Assembly (NCBI GenBank): GCA_046704525.1
Contig: JBJKRS010000036.1
Span: forward strand, 1-5,916
DNA from: GCA-965745 sp046704525
GTDB lineage: Archaea; Thermoplasmatota; Thermoplasmata; Thermoplasmatales; Thermoplasmataceae
DNA length: 5,916 bases
Direction of reading: 5' to 3'
Shown here: in pieces, positions 1 through 5,684 of the stretch
How the letters are laid out: the number at the start of each line of letters is the position of its first letter
Numbering within the stretch: the stretch's first letter is position 1
Position numbers and translations under genes: made by a program
Notes under the pieces: generated by a model
Told to the model about the DNA's origin: nothing
What the model saw: the letters and a program-made list of their open reading frames with translations, nothing else
Database searches by the model: none

Positions 1-623
1 ACAGCGACCTCAATTTCATGTCCCTTGCGTTTCTGCTGGAGCACTTGACGGGAAAGGAACTCGACGTGCTTGCCAGAAATGAGATATTCAAGCCGCTTGG
101 CATGGATAATTCCGGTTTCAATCCGGACTTGACCAAAGAGAGGATAGCCCCCACCGAGAGGACTGAGGACCGCGGTCTAGTGTGGGGAAAGGTGCACGAC
201 GAAAATTCATACTACTTGGGGGGTGTGGCTGGACACGCCGGACTCTTCAGCAATCTTGACGATGTCGGTAAGTTTGTTGACGCGTTGCTTTCGAACAGAC
301 TCTTCTCCGAAAGGACCTTCAGGTTGATGACGACTCCTGCCAATGGATATCTTGGAGGTATCTTCGGCCTTGGATGGATGATCAAACAGCCTAGATCAAC
401 GAATCCCAGCGATTCATTCGGCCTCGCCGGCTTCATGGGCGATTATGCCGATTATGGAGCCATAGGCCATACTGGCTTCACCGGCCCTTCTCTTGTGATC
501 GACACAAAGCGCAGGGTTTCTGTTACCATCCTCTCCAACAGAGTATACCCGACCAGGGAGAATATCAAGATCCTCAGATTCAGGCGGCTCTTCCACAATG
601 CCGTCTTCAGGAATATAGAGTGA
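1..623 (+). CDS. Beta-lactamase-fold serine hydrolase of the DUF1343-associated subfamily (C-terminal part, 5' end off window)
   Basis: The reading frame is open from the left edge. Bases 1-2 (ac) end a codon that would be Tyr if preceded by t, giving the YSD form of the second active-site motif (Tyr-x-Asn in class C/S12 enzymes). About 206 residues are visible. They show, in order: the SDLNF helix start, an IFKPLGM segment, IAPTE, the HDENSYYLGGVAGHAGLF block, and HTG at bases 468-476, which is the equivalent of the KTG triad. The end (LSNRVYPTRENIKI) is also typical of this subfamily. The catalytic SxxK motif must lie upstream and cannot be checked. Family knowledge: these serine hydrolases are often adjacent to or fused with DUF1343 in bacteria and are linked to cell-wall turnover; their exact reaction (amidase, esterase or peptidase) is not settled by sequence. 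It ends 75 nt before the NamZ-like gene on the same strand, which supports a shared role. The 5' end, any signal peptide and its promoter are unseen. Confidence 0.9.
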   Translation, partial: SDLNFMSLAFLLEHLTGKELDVLARNEIFKPLGMDNSGFNPDLTKERIAPTERTEDRGLVWGKVHDENSYYLGGVAGHAGLFSNLDDVGKFVDALLSNRLFSERTFRLMTTPANGYLGGIFGLGWMIKQPRSTNPSDSFGLAGFMGDYADYGAIGHTGFTGPSLVIDTKRRVSVTILSNRVYPTRENIKILRFRRLFHNAVFRNIE

Positions 624-663
624 ACCAGATATATACGTAAATGTAAGTAACAACTGCGGAACC

Positions 664-672
664 TTATTAATA
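664..672 (+). promoter_or_regulatory. Putative archaeal TATA box for the NamZ-like gene
   Basis: TTATTAATA is centred about 31 nt before the ATG at 699. Archaeal TATA boxes usually lie 24-28 nt before the transcription start, so the transcript would begin within a few bases of the ATG. No GG-rich ribosome-binding site lies between the box and the start, which fits a leaderless mRNA. A second AT-rich stretch (ATATATAC, 629-636) is a weaker candidate because it would give a roughly 40-nt leader with no Shine-Dalgarno site. Confidence 0.5.
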
Positions 673-698
673 GAGGAATCTGATGTGCTTGTTACACA

Positions 699-1790
699 AT
701 GTCATTCAGATTTGGGCTCGAGAACCTGGATACAAGCAAGAAATATGGAAAGACCGGGATCATCACAAACGCAACAGGCGTTACATCCGGCCTGGAACAG
801 AACGTTGATTACCTTCTCGGAAAAGGAGTGAGCATTTCCAGAATCTTCTCGCCCGAGCATGGGTTCTACAGCACCTATTTCCCGGGAGAGGAGGTTCCAG
901 ATGAGAAGTACCGCAATATCCCGGTTAACTCTTTGTACAGCGAGGGATCCAAGGAAGTTGACAGGGAAGTGTTGAAGGAGTTTGATACGGTCTTTTATGA
1001 TATACAGGACGCAGGAGTCAGGTTCTACACATATCTATCGACGCTGCACAATCTTCTGAAAGCGGCAAGTGGAACCTCGACACGGATCATAGTCCTGGAT
1101 AGGCCCAATCCAATAAGGTCCGACATTGTTGAGGGACCTCTGCTTGAGGAGAAGTACATTTCCTTCGTTGGGACTGATTTGTTACCAACTCGTTATGGAA
1201 TGACAATCGGAGAGGCTGCATTCTTCCTCAACAGGAATGCCCGGGCGGATCTGGAGGTCGTTAAGATGACAGGATACTCAAGGAGTGCGTTCTATGATGA
1301 TCTTGTTGGTTCATTTGTCCCATTTTCGTGGAACCTCCCCGGGATGAATTCGGTCATCAATTACATCGGTATGTGCATCTTTGAGGCAAGCAGCGCAAGC
1401 ATAGGGCGCGGCACACCTTATCCCTTTACTCAGATCGGTTTTCCCGGGATATGGGAGTCTGTTAAGAATAACCATGCCGGGATTCATCTGAGGAAGACTG
1501 AATTCAGGCCTCTTTCGGAACCGTTGGCGAATACACGTGTTCCGGGTTATTTTGTCCACATAACCGACCGCAGCAGCTATTCGCCGCTGTACACCTGGAT
1601 AGAGGTGTTCTATGACCTATACGCCAAGGAGTTGCTCAATTTCAGGGAAGACTGGATCAGGCTCATTTTCGGAAACAACGATATTGCTGAATCCAAGTCG
1701 AATGAGTTAGTGTTCAAAGAGATGGCACAGAAATGGTCAGATGATGTCGAGAGTTTCAAGGAAGTACGCTCAGGATTCACGCTATACTGA
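699..1790 (+). CDS. DUF1343 family protein, NamZ-like exo-beta-N-acetylmuramidase (GH171-type)
   Basis: This 363-residue protein matches DUF1343 along its length: IITNATGV (21-28), SPEHG (51-55), YDIQDAGVRFYTY (100-112), VLDRPNP (132-138), VEGP (144-147), RYGMTIGE (165-172), GRGTPYPF (236-243) and a C-terminal R-x-G-F-x-L-Y. Characterised members (NamZ of Bacillus subtilis) remove N-acetylmuramic acid from the non-reducing end of peptidoglycan fragments. The length is slightly below bacterial members, largely because it begins at the domain. An in-frame TGA at 681-683 blocks any upstream extension and no other start codon lies between, so the ATG is well fixed. The N-terminus (MSFRFGLENLD) is polar, with no signal peptide, which suggests a cytosolic enzyme acting on imported small saccharides. 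Two positions depart from the consensus as I recall it: Tyr166 where RHGMT is usual, and Ile235 where SEGRGT is usual. The family assignment is firm; the exact substrate in this organism is inferred. Confidence 0.92.
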   Translation: MSFRFGLENLDTSKKYGKTGIITNATGVTSGLEQNVDYLLGKGVSISRIFSPEHGFYSTYFPGEEVPDEKYRNIPVNSLYSEGSKEVDREVLKEFDTVFYDIQDAGVRFYTYLSTLHNLLKAASGTSTRIIVLDRPNPIRSDIVEGPLLEEKYISFVGTDLLPTRYGMTIGEAAFFLNRNARADLEVVKMTGYSRSAFYDDLVGSFVPFSWNLPGMNSVINYIGMCIFEASSASIGRGTPYPFTQIGFPGIWESVKNNHAGIHLRKTEFRPLSEPLANTRVPGYFVHITDRSSYSPLYTWIEVFYDLYAKELLNFREDWIRLIFGNNDIAESKSNELVFKEMAQKWSDDVESFKEVRSGFTLY

Positions 1791-1793
1791 CTG

Positions 1794-1812
1794 CACACTT
1801 ATGGGCAGTGTG
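1794..1812 (+). other. Small inverted repeat after the NamZ-like gene
   Basis: CACACT (1794-1799) and AGTGTG (1807-1812) form a perfect 6-bp stem with a 7-nt loop, starting 4 nt after the TGA. No T-run follows, so it is not a classical terminator. It could be a 3'-end hairpin or an operator upstream of the kinase promoter, but a 6-bp stem can also arise by chance. Confidence 0.25.
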
Positions 1813-1840
1813 AGTTCTGAATCTGAAGCATTCGGGAACA

Positions 1841-1849
1841 ATTATAATA
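1841..1849 (+). promoter_or_regulatory. Putative archaeal TATA box for the amino-sugar kinase gene
   Basis: ATTATAATA is centred 25 nt upstream of the ATG at 1870, the expected TATA-to-start spacing in archaea, so transcription would begin at or next to the A of the ATG. The bases before the start (tagggtcgt) hold no well-placed ribosome-binding site. The kinase therefore probably has its own leaderless promoter, rather than relying only on read-through from the gene 79 nt upstream. Confidence 0.55.
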
Positions 1850-1869
1850 CAGCCGTTTGTTAGGGTCGT

Positions 1870-2892
1870 ATGCTTTTCACATCCCTTGACGGTGGAGCAA
1901 CCAAGACCATCGCGGTGACGTATGACATTCATGGTGAAATCCTCGGAGTCGGAGTCAAGGGCCCTTCCAACTTCAGAAACATAGGCGTCGATGGTGCCAG
2001 AGAAAATGTGAAACTCGCAATCGAAGAGTCCCTTGCAATGGCCGATGTTTCCTGGAGCGACATAGATTTCTTCACCTTTGCAATGGCCGGTGTCAAGGAT
2101 TCTGAAAAGTCGACAGCGATCATAGAAGACTTTGTCTCGTCATATCGCCTGGGAAACAGGTATACACTTCTCAACGACGGCGAAATGGGATTCAGGTGCA
2201 GATTTCCCGATATGGACGGGATCATCGGAGCCCCGGGAACTGGAATGATAGCATACGGAAAGAAAGAAGGACGCTTTGAAAGATGCAGCGGCTGGGGCTG
2301 GTTCATAGGCGACGAAGGCGGCGCATTCTACATTGGCAAGAGGGCTATCCAGACTGCCGCCATGATAGCTGACGGGAGGATCGAAACCACCTCTGGAATA
2401 CTTAACAGGCTCATGTCAGAATTCGGGGTGAATGAGCCCAGGAAGCTCGTGAATGAGGTATACACGACTCCTCTGGATATCAGACGCATAGCTTCCCTCG
2501 CACGAATCATTTCAGAACTTTCAAAAACTGGTGATGCCATATGCACAGAAATCCTTGAGGAAGCTGCCACAGAGGTTGCAAGATGCGTCATTGCTCTTGA
2601 GAACAGGCTGTCTAACGGTGCTCCCCTCCCAGTGAGTGGATACGGAGGAGTGTATAGATCAGGAGAGGTTTACTGGTCCAAGCTGAAGGAGAAGGTCATG
2701 GAGATTTACCCTGAGGTGAGTTTCCGCGATCCCCTGCCAGGCTACCAGGCGGTGCTGGGCTCAATGCATTCTGTATTGGAGGACAAAGGCGTCAGACTGG
2801 GTTTTGATGAAGTCACTGAACTCTCAAGGTCGCTTGAAGGAGCCGTAATGAAACTGCCCGCCGCGGACCGTTCAAAGTATCTTTTCATGTGA
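1870..2892 (+). CDS. BadF/BadG/BcrA/BcrD-type amino-sugar kinase (GlcNAc or MurNAc kinase)
   Basis: This 340-residue protein is a sugar kinase of the ASKHA (actin/hexokinase-like) fold. Visible motifs are DGGATKT (7-13, phosphate-1 loop), GPSNFRNIG (31-39, sugar-side segment as in NAGK), NDGEMGF (102-108, with Asp103 the likely catalytic base), GAPGTG (120-125), GWGWFIGDEGGAFYIG (141-156, close to the NAGK GWG...GDEGS signature) and SGYGGV (256-261, adenosine motif). It would phosphorylate the 6-OH of N-acetylglucosamine and/or N-acetylmuramic acid with ATP in the cytosol; Clostridium MurK, a MurNAc/GlcNAc kinase, belongs to this family. Its neighbours, NamZ-like upstream and NagA downstream, suit either substrate, and residues alone do not separate them. 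A 35-40 residue tail follows the DPLPGYQAVLGS segment that normally closes the domain. The start is supported by the TATA spacing and by the motif beginning at residue 7. Confidence 0.88.
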   Translation: MLFTSLDGGATKTIAVTYDIHGEILGVGVKGPSNFRNIGVDGARENVKLAIEESLAMADVSWSDIDFFTFAMAGVKDSEKSTAIIEDFVSSYRLGNRYTLLNDGEMGFRCRFPDMDGIIGAPGTGMIAYGKKEGRFERCSGWGWFIGDEGGAFYIGKRAIQTAAMIADGRIETTSGILNRLMSEFGVNEPRKLVNEVYTTPLDIRRIASLARIISELSKTGDAICTEILEEAATEVARCVIALENRLSNGAPLPVSGYGGVYRSGEVYWSKLKEKVMEIYPEVSFRDPLPGYQAVLGSMHSVLEDKGVRLGFDEVTELSRSLEGAVMKLPAADRSKYLFM

Positions 2893-2906
2893 TGGCCTAG
2901 AAATTG

Positions 2907-2923
2907 GTTTACTTCCGGTAAAC
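2907..2923. terminator. Hairpin at the convergent gene ends (possible bidirectional 3'-end element)
   Basis: GTTTAC (2907-2912) and GTAAAC (2918-2923) are perfect inverted arms around a 5-nt loop (TTCCG). The stem overlaps the nagA stop codon (2909-2911) and begins 15 nt after the kinase stop, so it would fold in transcripts from either side. There is no long T-run, and archaeal termination relies mostly on T-tracts, so a terminator function is only a possibility. Partly it reflects the last nagA codons. Confidence 0.3.
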
Positions 2924-4060
2924 AGCCTGTCCTTTGACATATGTTGCTTCTACAGTTGCATCATCATCCAAAACACATATGTCCGCACGATAGCCGGGGC
3001 TGAGTAACCCTCTGTCCGTAAACCCGAGAAGGTTGGCCGGGATTGAACTACTGGAGGGGATGACCTCTTCCAGACTGTAACCGAGGCCCATTAGATTTCG
3101 TATGGCTCTGTCAAGAGTTAGTGTGCTTCCGGCAATGGTATCACTTCCCATGACGGTGCAGAGCCCGTCCCTCACCTGCACATTTATGTTCCCGAGCTTG
3201 AACGCACCGTCTCCAAGCCCAGTGGCTGAAATTGAGTCTGTAACAAGGATTATGTTCTCCCAACCTCTGCATTTTACCGCCAGCTTGATAGCCTCAGGCG
3301 ATACATGAATCAAATCTGCGATCAATTCTATTTTTAGCCTTTCGTCCAGGAGTCCCGCACCAACCATACCTACATTCCTGTGCCTTAGCTCTGACATGGC
3401 ATTGTAGAAATGCGTAAGCAGCGACACCCCATGATCAACCCCCCCGGTCACCTCTTCAAATGAAGAATCAGAGTGTGCACCTGAGGCAATTACTCCTGAC
3501 TTTGTGAATTCACTTATGGCTTCTATACCCCCGGGAATTTCCGGGGCAATATCAACGATCCTGAGCACTTCCTCTCCAACCCTGAGTATATTGCTGACTT
3601 CTTCAGGAACCGGGTCACGGACCGAATCGAGATTGTGTGCTCCCCTCTTTTCTATACTGATAAATGGTCCCTCAAGCCTGCAGCCAAGTATCTCAGCTCC
3701 CCCATCGAGGGGCCGGCCCATCGCTTTCTTTATGTTGCCGATGAATTCAACTATTCTCTCTGGAGATTCAGAAACAGATGATGGAACTATACCAGTCACA
3801 CCATGTGAAGTTATTTCCCTCGACCATTCCAACAGCTGTGATACATCACGTGTCATTGAGTCGATCCCCCCATAACCATGAGTGTGAATATCGATGAAAC
3901 CTGGAACAATAGTGCAATGTGAGAAATCCTCGACGCTTGATTCAGTGGGGGCAGCTGTAATGGACTTGATTGTCCCCCCCTGTATGTTAAGATAACCACT
4001 TGTCTTTTGCATTCCCCCGCTAAGGAGTCGCCCGAAACTTATGGATCTGGATGATGGCAT
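2909..4060 (-). CDS. nagA: N-acetylglucosamine-6-phosphate deacetylase
   Basis: This 383-residue amidohydrolase is of the usual NagA length. It removes acetate from GlcNAc-6-P to give GlcN-6-P in the cytosol. Visible landmarks are PGFIDIHTHGYGGID (53-67) with the H59-x-H61 metal pair, LEGPF with Glu130, GAHSDSS with His196, THFYNAM with His217 and Asn220, IHVSP with His252, LVTDSISATGLGDG with catalytic Asp275, AGSTLTLDRAIRN (310-322), and the closing SPGYRADICVLD sandwich strand. The HxH pair suggests a two-metal site as in Bacillus and Thermotoga enzymes, unlike the E. coli form. One change stands out: Leu250 in ADLIHV, where ADGIHV is usual. An in-frame TGA at 4064-4066 sits just upstream, so the ATG at 4060 is the longest possible start. 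It converges with the amino-sugar kinase, whose GlcNAc-6-P product would be its substrate. Confidence 0.95.
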   Translation of the reverse strand: MPSSRSISFGRLLSGGMQKTSGYLNIQGGTIKSITAAPTESSVEDFSHCTIVPGFIDIHTHGYGGIDSMTRDVSQLLEWSREITSHGVTGIVPSSVSESPERIVEFIGNIKKAMGRPLDGGAEILGCRLEGPFISIEKRGAHNLDSVRDPVPEEVSNILRVGEEVLRIVDIAPEIPGGIEAISEFTKSGVIASGAHSDSSFEEVTGGVDHGVSLLTHFYNAMSELRHRNVGMVGAGLLDERLKIELIADLIHVSPEAIKLAVKCRGWENIILVTDSISATGLGDGAFKLGNINVQVRDGLCTVMGSDTIAGSTLTLDRAIRNLMGLGYSLEEVIPSSSSIPANLLGFTDRGLLSPGYRADICVLDDDATVEATYVKGQAVYRK

Positions 4061-4217
4061 TCTTCAGTCGACTGGCTAAACGCTGGAGTGGTAATAAAAC
4101 ATGGTGCAATGCAAAGAGATACTTACCAGTCCTATCTGGAAACCTCGGCCGGATTGTTGGTAGTATTTGCAGACTGCCACCCAGAGTGGAAATTGGTGTT
4201 GCAACGTATGCCCACAT
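4061..4217. other. Intergenic region between the second serine hydrolase and nagA
   Basis: This 157-nt gap holds the nagA TATA box and little else. I see no tRNA-like cloverleaf, strong hairpin or T-rich terminator for the upstream gene. A 65-codon minus-strand frame begins right after the serine hydrolase stop (TGA-ATG) and runs into nagA in another frame. It resembles no family I know and spans the nagA promoter, so I treat it as non-coding. Confidence 0.5.
4092..4099 (-). promoter_or_regulatory. Putative archaeal TATA box for nagA
   Basis: Read on the minus strand this is TTTTATTA, centred about 35 nt before the ATG at 4060. The predicted transcript start is near 4070, giving a leader of about 10 nt or less with no ribosome-binding site (ctgaaga precedes the ATG). 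It is the only TATA-like stretch in the gap. Confidence 0.45.
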
Positions 4218-5615
4218 TCAGTTCTTTCGCTTCTTGTACCTCGAATTCTGGAATATCATTTCTCCACTCCCATCAGTCTCAATGGTGAATTCAGCGAATA
4301 TCTTGATTCCCCCTTGAACCGCGGAGAATCTTGCATTGCGGCGAGAAATGGATTCGGGCATAAAAACAATGGTTCCGTTGGCAAAATTGTTCCCCAGTTC
4401 CAGGTTATCACCCCTTCGAGTCACAGTATACTGGATGCTTCCCCTGTACGTTTCATAAAGGCCCGAAATACGTTCCATTGTCCTTTCATTCACCAGAAAA
4501 GGAAGCTCATCTGGATCTCTGTGCATAGCGCACATTAGGGCAAATTTGGCAATGTTCCCCATTGAGTACCCGGTTGTGTTGGCAAATGCGATGACGTACA
4601 CTCCTGTTTCCGGAATGTATGCCATGAATGATGTGTGGACAAGTATAGAACCAGCATGACTTATGAGCTTGTGGCCAAGGAAATTATCACTTATGTTGAG
4701 CCCGTAGCCGTAACCTGAGCCCTCAACCTGCCTGGGCCCCTCACTTCCAATCTCAAAGGAATTGAGGTGAACATGGATCTGTTCCATGAGCTCTATATCT
4801 TCGGAGTCAAACAGCTGCTTTCCGTTGACTCTTCCACGGTTGACCAGCATCTCTATGAAAAGCTTCATATCATTGACATTGCTGAACAGGCTGCCACTTC
4901 CAGGTGTTCCAGGAGCAAGTTTTGTACGAACCGGTGTGCTGCTTTCAACCGTAGAGTACGGCTCTGCAATCAGACCTTTTTTCTGTGATCTTGGACCTCC
5001 GATAAAAAAGGTGCTGCCCATTCCCAGTGGCTCGATTATGTTGGTGCAAACGTACTCGTCGTATGAAGTTCCACACGCTTTTTCAACAATATCATGAAGC
5101 AATGTGAAGCCCTCGTTGAGATATGAGAATTTCTCTCCCGGTTCGCCAATGGTCCATTCTCCAGCGTGGGAAAGCACTGAGTGGAATGATTCTTCAGCCT
5201 GATCGGGTCGCGAATCTGCAGATTCGGACGACATACCGCTCTTAAGATGCCTTTCAGCACTTCCGAGTGTTGAAATCCCTGAAGAATGTGAGAGGAGGTG
5301 GTGAATTGTAATCTTGTCGAAGACAGTTCCAGCCAGTTCTGGAATATGGCTGGTTACAGGGTCGTTCAGTTTGAGTTTCCCATGGCCTGCAAGCATCAGC
5401 ACGGTAAGCGCCGTGAAGGACTTCGTTATGGAGGCTAATGAGAAACATGTTTCAGGAGTGACCGGGATCCCGGCTGAAACGTCAGCATAACCGAAAGCCC
5501 TGGAATAATGCTCACCGTCATTGTCCCGTACCGCTATGGTCAACCCGGGCATTCTGTGCTCGAACATCTTTTGCCTTATGAATTCCTCAAGCCTCTGAAC
5601 CTCTTCAGCTTTCAA
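4218..5615 (-). CDS. S12/beta-lactamase-family serine hydrolase (CubicO group) with C-terminal beta domain
   Basis: Counted from the TTG at 5615, the protein has 465 residues. The catalytic motifs are complete: S62-I-T-K65 (SxxK, nucleophile and base), Y165-L-N167 (YxN) and H320-A-G322 (KTG equivalent). Other family marks are HHLLSHSSGI, IIEPLGMGSTFF and the strand ending YVIAFANTTG. From about residue 380, RISGLYETYRGSIQY opens a roughly 85-residue beta-rich tail like the lipocalin-like domains of archaeal S12 peptidases such as Pab87, so peptidase or D-amino-acid amidase activity is plausible but unproven. No signal peptide is seen. The frame has no ATG before residue 17 of this version. 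The longest start is a TTG at 5660, next to an in-frame stop. I prefer the TTG at 5615 because the family domain (LKAEEVQRLEEF...MPGL) begins there, GGGGTG lies 8 nt upstream, and a TATA-like box sits inside the longer version. It is unlike the serine hydrolase at 1-623. Confidence 0.88.
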   Translation of the reverse strand: MKAEEVQRLEEFIRQKMFEHRMPGLTIAVRDNDGEHYSRAFGYADVSAGIPVTPETCFSLASITKSFTALTVLMLAGHGKLKLNDPVTSHIPELAGTVFDKITIHHLLSHSSGISTLGSAERHLKSGMSSESADSRPDQAEESFHSVLSHAGEWTIGEPGEKFSYLNEGFTLLHDIVEKACGTSYDEYVCTNIIEPLGMGSTFFIGGPRSQKKGLIAEPYSTVESSTPVRTKLAPGTPGSGSLFSNVNDMKLFIEMLVNRGRVNGKQLFDSEDIELMEQIHVHLNSFEIGSEGPRQVEGSGYGYGLNISDNFLGHKLISHAGSILVHTSFMAYIPETGVYVIAFANTTGYSMGNIAKFALMCAMHRDPDELPFLVNERTMERISGLYETYRGSIQYTVTRRGDNLELGNNFANGTIVFMPESISRRNARFSAVQGGIKIFAEFTIETDGSGEMIFQNSRYKKRKN

Positions 5616-5641
5616 GAGTCCTGCACCCCGGAGTAATGAGG

Positions 5642-5649
5642 AAATAAAG
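5642..5649 (-). promoter_or_regulatory. Putative TATA box for the second serine hydrolase
   Basis: On the minus strand this reads CTTTATTT, centred about 30 nt before the TTG at 5615, with predicted transcription starting near 5620. If real, codons 4-6 of the longer reading frame (start 5660) are promoter rather than coding sequence. The box would then allow expression independent of the aldo/keto reductase gene upstream. Confidence 0.35.
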
Positions 5650-5680
5650 GTTGTGTACAATCATCACTGTTCTGCACAAC
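5650..5680. repeat. Imperfect inverted repeat between the aldo/keto reductase and serine hydrolase genes
   Basis: GTTGTGTA (5650-5657) and TGCACAAC (5673-5680) pair over 8 positions with one G-T wobble around a 15-nt centre. It starts 4 nt after the reductase stop and abuts the TATA-like box at 5642-5649. That is where a dimeric regulator site could sit; a weak 3' hairpin of the reductase mRNA is the alternative. Confidence 0.3.
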
Positions 5681-5684
5681 AATG

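Noticed and set aside
1..1790. Serine hydrolase and DUF1343 as one fused gene broken by a frameshift
   Set aside because: Fusions exist in bacteria, but here the first protein ends naturally after its last family motif, 75 nt separate the genes, and a TATA box precedes the second start.
1929..2591. Minus-strand open frames of 125 and 87 codons inside the kinase gene
   Set aside because: They are antisense to a gene with complete family motifs and have low-complexity, Ser/Pro-rich translations.
2907..2923. The hairpin as a bacterial rho-independent terminator
   Set aside because: No T-run follows on either strand and the genome appears archaeal, so it is kept only as a weak 3'-end candidate.
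4020..4217. A 65-codon minus-strand reading frame starting right after the serine hydrolase stop (TGA-ATG)
   Set aside because: It overlaps nagA in another frame, spans the nagA promoter, has no recognisable domain and no ribosome-binding site.
4051..4538. Plus-strand open frames antisense to the nagA start and the serine hydrolase C-terminus
   Set aside because: They are composition shadows of strongly supported minus-strand genes and resemble no protein family.
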